The position numbers and the translations under genes were made by a program. Source: Lutibacter flavus (GTDB taxonomy: Bacteria; Bacteroidota; Bacteroidia; Flavobacteriales; Flavobacteriaceae). Taken from it: a stretch of 64,000 nt of DNA. Positions 29,001-36,619 of the stretch are shown here, in pieces. Every line of letters begins with the position of its first letter. Position 1 is the stretch's first letter. The stretch is taken from the NCBI RefSeq assembly GCF_900188355.1, contig NZ_FZNX01000001.1, positions 419,754-483,753 of the forward strand, written 5' to 3'. Under the pieces are notes generated by a model. The model was not told the origin of the DNA. It saw nothing but the letters and a program-made list of their open reading frames with translations, and searched no databases.

Positions 29001-29166
29001 AAGAGTTTATGCAGCAGGGCAAAACTTAATGTACAAGACGGCTGATGATTATACTGGTTTTAATCCTGAATCTGTAGATAGAACTGGTCCTACAACGTAT
29101 GGGTATCAAAGAGCAGGATCCCCTATATATAGTACTATATCTATTGGGTTAAATCTTGATTTTTAA
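26062..29166 (+). CDS. SusC-like TonB-dependent receptor for alginate oligosaccharides
   Basis: 1,034 residues. Signal peptide, then a CarboxypepD-reg-like domain (ITGTVVSATDNSPIPGVSIIIKGTTKGASTDFDGNF is split across residues about 25 to 65), a TonB-interacting region with VVVIGYGTSKKSHLTGSIS, a plug (about 120 to 230: GVNIQATDG, PLIVVDGVI, ILKDAASSSIYGSKGANGIIMI) and a 22-strand barrel ending in STISIGLNLDF. SusC proteins import oligosaccharides through the outer membrane with a SusD lid. The next gene is the partner SusD, and the substrate is assigned from the surrounding alginate lyases. Confidence 0.93.
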   Translation: MNLKIKLMLMLMLTVNITLMAQDSFSITGTVVSATDNSPIPGVSIIIKGTTKGASTDFDGNFALEVTQGDILTVSFLGFKTKSVPIINNQALTIALVEDTSALDEVVVIGYGTSKKSHLTGSISKVVNDDLDQVAVSRVDDALVGQVSGVNIQATDGEAGAAPTISIRGVGSMAGDSTPLIVVDGVIVDSDFLGSLNMNDVQSFEILKDAASSSIYGSKGANGIIMISMKPGLDGKTRINYSTYVGFKEARHSDAYTFSIAETAAAELAANGVLSDRTKYKQLIGIDRSWQDVIFDGGMITSHSLSLRGGNDKTKFATSVNFSDDEGVLLTDNFTKYGMRLKIDSKLNDKFSIGASFSPSYTERRRFDGSTHDINRQTNWLPVYHDENTIQYVDRNIYPDVQVGDYATQRHFDNYDLYGDGSTLVDISNTSNTNPAAKVLERERYDKKFKLFSSFYGQYKITDDLTFKSMVSGSYQDTKRSRWQGVLSNRNGASAASMNEITQRSIYLISDNFLMYNKSFDKHDISATLGMVFESTDEFFSSISGTGYTNDGVKQITNAATISGADAFEWEKNGISYVSRFNYAFDNKYLASISLRRDGSSIFGSEYKYGNFPAASIGWNMSNESFLEDSDVVNNLKVRISYGVTGNDRLNTGSVNPDSSSSTSSLSTGDKLVDFYPSLALLSATTASVSGALQSGFSPLNIANPELKWERLVEINPGIDFGFYNNVISGSIDWYQRTSDQLLLNNPVSYTTGFSNALVNLGEVKNEGFEFELRTRNISSEEFSWKSSVIATTNKNTLVDFADSNGQIQNIDAKRAAEWINLEGMPISTYYGWVVDRDIPLEYLNNAYHPIGGEAQDVYVKDLNGDGLIDDEDKAALGDPYPDLVWSFTNEFNVGDVDFSFMFQGSHGAEIRNMGDQYIFNQFNSGQDFNPATTPDQDFIKQKIFTDDIIQDASYIALRNINIGYNFSEDVLSKLNISKLRVYAAGQNLMYKTADDYTGFNPESVDRTGPTTYGYQRAGSPIYSTISIGLNLDF

Positions 29167-29177
29167 GATAAAGTTTA

Positions 29178-30623
29178 ATGAAAAATTATAAAGATATTAT
29201 GAAACATATAAAATATATAGCTTTACTTATAATAGTAAGCGTAATCACTTCTTGTAGCAGTGATTTCTTAGAGCCAACTCCAGATTCTGGTATAACTGCC
29301 GACTCGTATTTTAATAATGCGGATGAAGTAGAAACTGGTATTATTGCAATTTATGATGCTTGGCAAGGTGTAAACAGTACTAGTTTAAGTGATAATCACA
29401 GTATTCAGTATGAATTTTACCTTACAGAAATGCGTAGTGATAATACAAGAACTAAATCTCAGGAAGGTGAAGCAGCACAATTTGAGTTCTATAATGTAGA
29501 AGCCACTAATGGTATTGTTGGTAACTATTATGCGAGTATGTACAATACAATTTTTAGAGCAAATATAGTTTTAGATAACTTGGGTGTTGTAAGTAATGCT
29601 GACAAAGCTGTAGCTTTTGAAGCAGAAGCTAAATTTAACAGAGCATTGGCTTATTTTAATTTAGTTAGATTGTATGGAGACGTGCCTTTAATTGATAAAG
29701 TAATTTCACCTTTAGATACAGAAGTTCAATATACAAGAGTTGCTACATCTTCTGTTTATGATTTAATAGTAAGTGATTTAACTACTGCAATAGGCGGTTT
29801 AGATAACACTTATAAAACAAGAGCATCAAAAGCTGCTGCGCAAGCATTATTAGCTAAGGTGCATTTAACCTTAGGAAACTATTCAGAAGCTCAATCACTT
29901 TGCGAAGCTGTTATAGGTAGCGGGTTTGGATTAATGGATAACTTTAATGACGTATTCTATCAAGAAAGAAATAAAGAAATTATTTTTGCTATCGGTTATG
30001 AGTCTGCATTATCTTCAGATAGTCAAAACTTTTCAGCTGAGTGGATGAACGGTGTAGGTAGAACTAGCGGGGTTAATTATGTAACAAATGATGTAATAGC
30101 TGCTTTAGATGAGTTTGGAGGAGATAGAACACAATATTCATATAGAAACGATGCAAGTCAAACAACACAAAATCAGGTAACAAAATATTTACCTAATGGT
30201 GAAAGTGGAGGTGATGATGGTAAAACATTTATTAATGATGCTACATTAGCAGGTAATGATTGGATTGTATTACGTTATGCTGATGTTTTATTAATGCATG
30301 TTGAAGCTATATTAGCAGGAGGAAATGAAACTGTAGATGCGCAAGCGCTTTCTTCATTCCAAAAAGTAAGAGATAGAGCTGGTTTAACATCAACGGTTAC
30401 AATTGTTACTAAAGATGCATTGTTATTAGAAAGACGTGTAGAATTAGCTTTCGAAAATCACAGATTATTTGATTTAGTTAGATTTGGAAGAGCAGAGTCT
30501 GTACTTTCAGCATTTTCTGCTGTAAATGGTTTAGGATATTCATCTTCTGATTTATTATTACCTATCCCTCAAAGAGAAATTAACCTAAGTAATGGTCAAA
30601 TGAGCCAGAATTCTGGTTATTAA
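29178..30623 (+). CDS. SusD-like surface glycan-binding lipoprotein
   Basis: 481 residues from 29178; an ATG at 29199 gives a tighter lipoprotein signal (MKHIKYIALLIIVSVITSC) and may be the real start. RagB/SusD fold with TPR helices: N-terminal DFLEPTPDSGITADSYFNNADEVE, FNRALAYFNLVRLYGDVPLI in the centre, and the C-terminal RRVELAFENHRLFDLVRFGRA with LLPIPQREI. It sits on the outer surface, captures alginate oligomers and closes the SusC channel. It starts 11 bases after susC, so the two are cotranscribed. Confidence 0.93.
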   Translation: MKNYKDIMKHIKYIALLIIVSVITSCSSDFLEPTPDSGITADSYFNNADEVETGIIAIYDAWQGVNSTSLSDNHSIQYEFYLTEMRSDNTRTKSQEGEAAQFEFYNVEATNGIVGNYYASMYNTIFRANIVLDNLGVVSNADKAVAFEAEAKFNRALAYFNLVRLYGDVPLIDKVISPLDTEVQYTRVATSSVYDLIVSDLTTAIGGLDNTYKTRASKAAAQALLAKVHLTLGNYSEAQSLCEAVIGSGFGLMDNFNDVFYQERNKEIIFAIGYESALSSDSQNFSAEWMNGVGRTSGVNYVTNDVIAALDEFGGDRTQYSYRNDASQTTQNQVTKYLPNGESGGDDGKTFINDATLAGNDWIVLRYADVLLMHVEAILAGGNETVDAQALSSFQKVRDRAGLTSTVTIVTKDALLLERRVELAFENHRLFDLVRFGRAESVLSAFSAVNGLGYSSSDLLLPIPQREINLSNGQMSQNSGY

Positions 30624-30656
30624 TTAAAGTATCATTTTTAATTTTAAAAAGTAAAC

Positions 30657-31607
30657 ATGAAAAAAATAATAAAATTTAAAAACCGTGTATCGTCTTCGAT
30701 TTTAGGTGTTATAGCATTAACAGCTGTATTATCTTTATCGTCTTGTGATCCTTCTTTAGATTCTTTATCATATGATTTGCCCGAAGCAAATTCTAAAGAA
30801 GATTTAACGCCACCAGCTGCTAGTTTTTCAGCAGCAGAAACAGATGATTTTTTAACTTGGACGTTTGGTAATACATCTTCAAGTGCTACAGATTATGCTT
30901 GGGATTATGGAGATGGAAATTCTTCTACTGGTGTAGATGGAGTAAATACGTTTCCGGGTGAAGGAACTTTTACAGTAACGTTAACTGCTACTGATAAACT
31001 TGGGGTAACTAGTACATTCTCAAAGGAAGTTGTAGTAGAGGAACCACCAATACCAGCAGCTATATCTCCTACTATTTTAAATGGTGATTTTAGCAGCGGA
31101 CAGGATGATTGGAAATTTTCTACTTTCACTGGAGGAACAACAAGTCCTTTTAATTCTAGTAGCGATGGGTCTAACATAAATTATGATGGTTCAGACAATG
31201 GTGGAAAAACACCAGGGGCTAAATGGACTAATGGCACGTCTTCTGGAATTTATAGAAGTTCTAGCACTAGGATTGCATACCAAGCTTTAACTGTCTCTCC
31301 TGGTAGAGAATATGTTTTAGAATATGAATATGCTATTAAAAATGATAATGATACAAATGGTGGAGCTAAAATAGTTGGTGAAATATTAAATGGTCATTTT
31401 AGTGATGGTGCAGATGCTTTAGTTAGTTCTGATGCTGGTGAATATATAGTAAGAAATGAAGGAACTAATCTTTTAGGAAAAGGAAATTTTACATTAGTGA
31501 GACAGCAGTTTACTGCAAGTGATTCTGGTTTAGTTTCAATATTTATTTGGGGAGAGACTACTCAAGATGCATATGTTGATAATGTTAAAGTTTATCCAGT
31601 AGATTAA
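30657..31607 (+). CDS. PKD-domain surface glycan-binding lipoprotein
   Basis: 316 residues, with a lipoprotein signal ending LSSC. Residues about 50 to 130 form a PKD domain (ATDYAWDYGDGNSSTG...FPGEGTFTVTLTATDKLG). Residues about 140 to 316 look like a jelly-roll carbohydrate-binding module, opening with LNGDFSSGQDDWKF and closing with DAYVDNVKVYPVD. The position after SusCD matches the SusE/SusF-type surface glycan-binding proteins of other loci. Alginate binding is inferred from context; no family of carbohydrate-binding module is assigned. Confidence 0.8.
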   Translation: MKKIIKFKNRVSSSILGVIALTAVLSLSSCDPSLDSLSYDLPEANSKEDLTPPAASFSAAETDDFLTWTFGNTSSSATDYAWDYGDGNSSTGVDGVNTFPGEGTFTVTLTATDKLGVTSTFSKEVVVEEPPIPAAISPTILNGDFSSGQDDWKFSTFTGGTTSPFNSSSDGSNINYDGSDNGGKTPGAKWTNGTSSGIYRSSSTRIAYQALTVSPGREYVLEYEYAIKNDNDTNGGAKIVGEILNGHFSDGADALVSSDAGEYIVRNEGTNLLGKGNFTLVRQQFTASDSGLVSIFIWGETTQDAYVDNVKVYPVD

Positions 31608-31615
31608 GTTAGAAA

Positions 31616-32518
31616 ATGGTAAAAGAAAAAGTTTGTTATAAGTTTTTATTGGTGATTACATTAATGCTCAGTGTGAGCATTAATGTAAGTTGCCAAGAGG
31701 ATTCTGTAACAAATAAAGTTGTAGAATTACCTGAAAATGGTGATAATATAGAAGAATCAACTATTTTACCTAACATTGATTTAAATAACTGGAAAGTAAC
31801 TTTGCCCATTGGCAAACCAACGGAAGTTGCACCTCCTGAAATATTGGATTATGCAACAAATGAAACGTTAAAACCATTTTTTTATAATGATTCTATAAAA
31901 GGAGCCTTAGTTTTTTACACCTATCCAAATGCTTCAACAGCCAATTCGGCTTATTCAAGAACAGAATTGAGAGAGCAATTGGTTCCGGGAAGTAACAAAA
32001 CAAATTGGAGTTTTTCGCAAGGTGGAAAAATGAAAGGCACTCTTGAAATAGCTGAAATGTCCAAGGATGTAAATGGAGATTATTATAGAGCTATTATCAT
32101 GCAAATACATGGTATTTTAACAGATACTCAAAAAACATTAATTGGTGCTGACGATAATAATGCACCTCCAATGTTAAAAATTTATTGGGTAAATGGTAAG
32201 GTTAGGGTAAAAACAAAAGAGTTGAAAGATTTGAATGCAACTGATACAGAGATGTTGCATGAAGAAGCTTGGGGAGATGATGATGGGTATACTTTTCCAG
32301 AGTATGTAGGTTTTGAGAAATTTACATTAGAAGTAAAAGTATCAAATGGAAGAATGGAAGTGATATTAAATGAAGAAGATTCAGTAGTTTATGAAAATAT
32401 TCATATGCAAAAATGGGAAATATTTCAAAACTATTTTAAAGCGGGAAATTATTTTGTGTCTAAAGATAAAGAATCATTTTCAAAAGTAAAATATTATGAG
32501 TTAGAGGTAACTCATTAA
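31616..32518 (+). CDS. PL7 family alginate lyase
   Basis: 300 residues with a probable lipoprotein signal (INVSC, Cys26). The PL7 jelly-roll carries its three signatures: SRTELREQ (RxELR), IMQIHG (QIH) and NYFKAGNYFVS (YFKAGxYxQ, with the last Gln replaced). In characterised PL7 enzymes QIH goes with activity on guluronate-containing blocks and QVH with polymannuronate. It is probably the surface endolyase that makes oligomers for SusCD, the last gene of the susC operon, 8 bases after the PKD gene. A terminator follows. Confidence 0.92.
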   Translation: MVKEKVCYKFLLVITLMLSVSINVSCQEDSVTNKVVELPENGDNIEESTILPNIDLNNWKVTLPIGKPTEVAPPEILDYATNETLKPFFYNDSIKGALVFYTYPNASTANSAYSRTELREQLVPGSNKTNWSFSQGGKMKGTLEIAEMSKDVNGDYYRAIIMQIHGILTDTQKTLIGADDNNAPPMLKIYWVNGKVRVKTKELKDLNATDTEMLHEEAWGDDDGYTFPEYVGFEKFTLEVKVSNGRMEVILNEEDSVVYENIHMQKWEIFQNYFKAGNYFVSKDKESFSKVKYYELEVTH

Positions 32519-32567
32519 TTAGGTAATTGATAAGTTTGAATTAGTTACTATTTTTTGGTTAGAAGAG

Positions 32568-32591
32568 CTGGTCTTTTTTAAAAAAGACCAG
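32568..32591 (+). terminator. Terminator of the susC-PL7 operon
   Basis: Perfect 24-base palindrome beginning CTGGTCTTTTTT. The A/T run lies inside the stem, so it may work in both directions. Confidence 0.7.
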
Positions 32592-32681
32592 TTATTCAAA
32601 AATTAAAAAAGAGAGCCTTTTAGTTTAAATTGTAATTATGGGTTTTATTGTGAAGTTTTTTTTAAATTTATAAAATAAATC

Positions 32682-32691
32682 TGGTTAACCA
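32682..32691. promoter_or_regulatory. Single GntR-type operator before the regulator gene
   Basis: TGGTTAACCA, identical to the middle site of the susC operator, 11 bases before the gntR start. Only one copy is present here, which suggests weaker autoregulation. A near -7 box (TAAATCTG) overlaps it. Confidence 0.6.
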
Positions 32692-32702
32692 AATAAGAGT
32701 GT

Positions 32703-33407
32703 ATGAAGTTAGAGGTCATTTCAAAAAGCGATAATAGAGAAGTTCAAAATTCAATAATTTCTCAAATTAGAGATTTAATTAATTATAAGAATTTAGAACC
32801 TGGAGATAAGCTACCTTCAGAAAGATCATTATCTGAAAAATTTTCAGTTAGTAGAAGTAGTGTTCGAGATGCAATTCAAAAATTGGAGTTTTATGGGTTA
32901 TTAAAATCAATTCCTCAAAGCGGAACATTTGTTGCAAATATTGGTGTTATAGCAATGAATGGGATGATTGATGATATTTTAAGATTAGAAGATCCTGATT
33001 TTAAATCGTTAGTTGAAACAAGAATTTTATTGGAATTAAAAATTGCAAGGTTAGCAGCTTTAAGAAGAACAGATGAAGATTTGAGGCAAATGAGTGAGGC
33101 TCTAGAAGCATATAGTGAAAAGGTTTTGAAAGGTGAAGATGCTGTTCAAGAAGATTTATTGTTTCATTTGGCAATAGCTAAAGCAAGTGGAAATAGTAGT
33201 TTAAATACATTAATGTTAATGATTACGCCTGAGATAATTACAAACTTTGAGAAACACCATGTTTGTGATAAAGGAATGGCACGATCAGGAATTAAAGAGC
33301 ATCAAGATATTTTTAACGCTATTAAAGATCAAAATCCATTAGAAGCTAAAGAAAAAGTAAAAGTACATTTTAAAACGTTGTATCAATATTGTTACAATAT
33401 TGAATAA
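32703..33407 (+). CDS. GntR family regulator, FadR/FCD type
   Basis: 234 residues. N-terminal winged helix-turn-helix (QIRDLINYKNLEPGDKLPSE, then LSEKFSVSRSSVRDAIQKLE and SGTFVA) and a C-terminal all-helical FCD ligand domain (residues about 85 to 225) with the acidic and His residues that usually bind a metal and a carboxylate effector (EEDLLFHLAIAKASGN-type motif, FEKHH, HQDIFNAI). FCD proteins commonly sense uronates or keto acids. The TGGTnnACCA sites at 12438, 20476, 25713 and 32682 are the expected targets and no other GntR gene is seen, so this is the probable repressor of the lyase and susC operons. Confidence 0.88.
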   Translation: MKLEVISKSDNREVQNSIISQIRDLINYKNLEPGDKLPSERSLSEKFSVSRSSVRDAIQKLEFYGLLKSIPQSGTFVANIGVIAMNGMIDDILRLEDPDFKSLVETRILLELKIARLAALRRTDEDLRQMSEALEAYSEKVLKGEDAVQEDLLFHLAIAKASGNSSLNTLMLMITPEIITNFEKHHVCDKGMARSGIKEHQDIFNAIKDQNPLEAKEKVKVHFKTLYQYCYNIE

Positions 33408-33415
33408 TTAACTGA

Positions 33416-33482
33416 AGACAAAAAAATGCACGTTTTTGTCTTTATGAAAAAAAATAGGAGGGTATCGTTTAACTACAATTAA
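33416..33482 (+). promoter_or_regulatory. Hairpin with TGCACG loop and TAGGAGGG, leader before the MFS operon
   Basis: AAGACAAAAA pairs with TTTTTGTCTT around a loop containing TGCACG (33427 to 33432); TAGGAGGG follows at 33455 to 33462. A short frame MKKNRRVSFNYN runs from 33444 to 33482. The stem could also be the terminator of the gntR gene. The same loop sequence and TAGGAGGG occur in the susC leader at 25818 to 25872. The remaining 140 bases before the MFS start are AT-rich and show nothing else. Confidence 0.4.
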
Positions 33483-33621
33483 AATTTCAATTTGATTTTA
33501 ATCAAATAAAGTTCAATATAGTTTTCGATTAATAAATATTAAAAATTTGATTTACTAATTGTAAATAAATTTTTTAATAGTAAAATATTAATGCATAATA
33601 ATACGTAAAATTTCAAAATTT

Positions 33622-34908
33622 ATGAAAGTTAAAGGATTAAGGTGGTTTATTATTGGGCTTATTTTTATAGCAACGGTAATAAATTATATAGACAGAAGTG
33701 CACTTGCTATTATGTGGGGTAATGAAAATGTTGAGGGTTCAATTTCTCAATCATTAGGCCTCACAAAAAATGATTATAGCTTAATTTTAAATATTTTCAT
33801 GGTTGCCTATGCACTTGGTCAATTATTTTCAGGAAAATTATTTGATAAGGTTGGTACAAGAATAGGGTACGTAATTAGTATTGGTGTTTGGGGGATTTCA
33901 TCTTTTATGCACTCTACAGTTCGTGGGTTGTTCTCAATTGCTTTTTTTAGAAGTACATTAGGATTATCCGAAGCAGGTAACTGGCCTGGCGGTGTTAAAA
34001 GCAATGCGGAATGGTTTCCTATTAAAGAACGCGCTATTGCACAAGGTTTGTTTAATGCTGGAGCTTCCATAGGTTCAGTAATTGCACCTCCATTTATTGC
34101 TATGCTTTTTGTAGCCTATGGATGGAGAATTACATTTATGGTTATTGGTTCTTTTGGTATTTTGTGGATAATTCCTTGGTTATTAATAAATAAAGCAGGG
34201 CCAAAAAAACACCCTTGGATAACTAAAGAAGAACAAAAATATATTGTTGAGGGACAAAGTATTGCTGATCAAAATGCTACAGAAGATACTAAAGGGTTGA
34301 GTTTAAGAGAAATTTTATCTCATAAAGAATCTTGGGCAATTGTAGTTGGACGTTTCTTTTTAGAGCCTATTTGGTGGTTATTTGTTGGATGGATGCCAAT
34401 TTATTTGTTTGATGTGTATGGATTTAATGTAAAAGAAGTTGGGATGTTTGCTTGGGTGCCTTATGTAGGTGCTGCCATTGGTAGTATCGCTGGAGGATAT
34501 GTTTCAGGACAAATAATTGCAAAAACAAATTCAATTGATAAAGGTAGAAAAACTACTATTTTAATTGGTGGTGTAATCATGTTTTTAGGTTTGGTTGCTA
34601 CCGTATTATTTGGTGATACTCCAGAACGTTTTGTTGGAATTGTATTTTTTGTATTGTTTGGATTTCAGTTCGCAATAAGTAATGTACAAACGTTGCCAAG
34701 TGATTTTTTCAGTGGTAAATCTGTAGGTTCCTTAGCAGGTCTTGGGGGAATGATAGGAGTTTTCTCTGTTATAGTTATGAACTTTTTAATTCCAATAGTT
34801 GCAGAAGTTTCATACACTCCAGTATTTATTGCAATAGCAATATTTGTTCCTCTTGGAGTTGGAGCAATTTATTTCTTTGCAAGAAATATCCAATCAGTAG
34901 AGAAATAA
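33622..34908 (+). CDS. MFS transporter, hexuronate/anion:cation symporter type
   Basis: 428 residues with 12 membrane helices. It begins RWFIIGLIFIATVINYIDRSALA, the typical first helix of the anion:cation symporter (ACS) group that contains the hexuronate carrier ExuT, and has SEAGNWPGGVKSNAEWFP after helix 4 and ACS-type helices throughout. It should import DEH or unsaturated monouronate across the inner membrane by proton symport. It is the first gene of the group with the two SDR reductases. Confidence 0.88.
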   Translation: MKVKGLRWFIIGLIFIATVINYIDRSALAIMWGNENVEGSISQSLGLTKNDYSLILNIFMVAYALGQLFSGKLFDKVGTRIGYVISIGVWGISSFMHSTVRGLFSIAFFRSTLGLSEAGNWPGGVKSNAEWFPIKERAIAQGLFNAGASIGSVIAPPFIAMLFVAYGWRITFMVIGSFGILWIIPWLLINKAGPKKHPWITKEEQKYIVEGQSIADQNATEDTKGLSLREILSHKESWAIVVGRFFLEPIWWLFVGWMPIYLFDVYGFNVKEVGMFAWVPYVGAAIGSIAGGYVSGQIIAKTNSIDKGRKTTILIGGVIMFLGLVATVLFGDTPERFVGIVFFVLFGFQFAISNVQTLPSDFFSGKSVGSLAGLGGMIGVFSVIVMNFLIPIVAEVSYTPVFIAIAIFVPLGVGAIYFFARNIQSVEK

Positions 34909-34947
34909 TAATAATATAATAAGAATATAAAATAAAAAATAAAAAAG

Positions 34948-35712
34948 ATGAGTAATATAAAAGGAAAAGTAGCTGTAATTACAGGTGCTACTGGTGGAAT
35001 TGGTTTCGAAGTAGCAAAAAGATTGGGTAAAGACGGATACATTGTAGTTTTAAATGGTATTGAAGATGAAGCAGGAGCTAAAAGAGTAGAAGAGCTTACT
35101 GCAGAAGGAATTACGGCAGAATATTATGGGTTTGACGTTACTAAAGACGAAGAGGTAACAGAAAACATTACTAAAATTGGAGAAAAGTATGGGAGAATTG
35201 ATGTTCTTGTAAATAATGCAGGTGGATTAGGCGGTAGATCTAGATTTGAAGAAATGACAACTGAATTTTATAGATTTGTAATGGCTTTAAATCTTGATTC
35301 AGTATTTTTTGCTTCGAGAGCTGCAATCCCTTACCTTAAAAAAGGAGAAAATGCTTCAATAATTAATTATACATCTAATGCTGGATGGAATGCTGGAGGA
35401 CCAGGTGCTGGAATATATGGAACATCTAAAGCTGGAGTTCATGCGATTACAAGAGCATTAGCAAAAGATTTAGCTGAATATGGAATTAGAGTAAATGCAG
35501 TATCTCCTGGTACAATTGATACTCCTTTCCACGCTCAAATTAAATCAACGAAGCCAGAAGTTTTTGCAACATGGAAAAATAGTATTTTGTTAGGAAGATT
35601 AGGTCAACCGGAAGAAGTAGCTTCTGTTGTATCTTTCTTAGCAAGTGATGATGCATCTTTCATAACAGCTGAAACTATCCAAATTGGAGGAGGACAAGCT
35701 TTAGGGATATAA
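34948..35712 (+). CDS. SDR family oxidoreductase, candidate DEH reductase
   Basis: 254 residues. Classical short-chain dehydrogenase: cofactor loop TGATGGIG, NNAG, and catalytic Ser-Tyr-Lys in NYTSNAGW and YGTSKAG. Such enzymes in alginate degraders (A1-R in Sphingomonas, FlRed in Flavobacterium) reduce DEH to 2-keto-3-deoxygluconate (KDG). The gene lies between the uronate importer and a second SDR. Which of the two is the DEH reductase, and whether it uses NADH or NADPH, cannot be decided here. Confidence 0.85.
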   Translation: MSNIKGKVAVITGATGGIGFEVAKRLGKDGYIVVLNGIEDEAGAKRVEELTAEGITAEYYGFDVTKDEEVTENITKIGEKYGRIDVLVNNAGGLGGRSRFEEMTTEFYRFVMALNLDSVFFASRAAIPYLKKGENASIINYTSNAGWNAGGPGAGIYGTSKAGVHAITRALAKDLAEYGIRVNAVSPGTIDTPFHAQIKSTKPEVFATWKNSILLGRLGQPEEVASVVSFLASDDASFITAETIQIGGGQALGI

Positions 35713-35783
35713 ATATATTTTATTTAAAGAGAGTTTTTAAATAGACAATTCTTCTTTTTTTTAAATTATTAAAAAATAATAAA

Positions 35784-36539
35784 ATGAGTAAATTAAAAGG
35801 TAAAGTAGCTGTTGTAACAGGTGGTGGACGTGATATTGGCCGTGCGGTTTGTGTTAAAATGGCTAAAGAAGGAGCAAAAGTTGTGGTAAACTATTTTGAT
35901 AGTGATGCAGACAATGACGCTACAATGAATGCGATTAAGGCTGTTGGTGGTGAAGCAATTGCAGTATATGCAGATGTTACAAAACAAGAAGATATAAATA
36001 GTATGGTTGCTAAAACTAAAGCAACTTTTGGAGAAAAAGTGGATATTTTAGTAAACGTTGCTGGTGGTTTATTCGCTAGAAAAACTATTGAGGAAATGGA
36101 TGAAAAATTCTATGACTTAGTAATGAACGTTAACTTTAAATCAACTGTCTTTGTAACTCAAGCTTTCAAACCATTAATGGGTAAAGGAGGTTCAATTGTG
36201 AACTTTGCTTCTCAAGCAGCTCGCGATGGAGGTGGTGGTGGATCAGCTCTTTATGCTGCATCTAAAGGCGCAGTTATGACATTAACTAGAAATTGGGCTA
36301 AAGAATTTGGACCACAAGGAATTAGAATTAATGCTGTTTGTCCAGGTATGATTGCAACTAAATTTCATGATGATTTTACTAAAGATCAAGTAAGAGTTAA
36401 TGTTGCAAATGCTACACCATTAAGACGAGAAGGTACTGCTGAAGAAGTTGCAGATTTAGTTGCTTATTTAGCAGGTGATGAATCTACTTTCTTAACAGGA
36501 AATAATGTGGATATTAATGGAGGATTGGCGTTTAGCTAA
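35784..36539 (+). CDS. SDR family oxidoreductase, second copy
   Basis: 251 residues with TGGGRDIG, NVAGG and the catalytic NFASQAARDGGGG and YAASKGA segments. It is only distantly similar to the SDR before it. Asp residues follow the second beta strand (NYFDSDAD), which tends to favour NAD(H). It may be a DEH reductase of different cofactor preference or a KduD-type enzyme acting on another deoxyuronate. The terminator at 36566 ends the transcript. Confidence 0.83.
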   Translation: MSKLKGKVAVVTGGGRDIGRAVCVKMAKEGAKVVVNYFDSDADNDATMNAIKAVGGEAIAVYADVTKQEDINSMVAKTKATFGEKVDILVNVAGGLFARKTIEEMDEKFYDLVMNVNFKSTVFVTQAFKPLMGKGGSIVNFASQAARDGGGGGSALYAASKGAVMTLTRNWAKEFGPQGIRINAVCPGMIATKFHDDFTKDQVRVNVANATPLRREGTAEEVADLVAYLAGDESTFLTGNNVDINGGLAFS

Positions 36540-36565
36540 TATTAATTAATAATATTGAATAATTA

Positions 36566-36610
36566 ATACCTTTTAGTTCTGATAAATTCATTGCTAAAAG
36601 GTATTTTTTT
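36566..36610. terminator. Bidirectional terminator between SDR and lacI
   Basis: ATACCTTTTAG pairs with CTAAAAGGTAT over a 17-base loop, followed by TTTTTT. It lies between two convergent genes. Confidence 0.75.
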
Positions 36611-36619
36611 ATAGGAACA

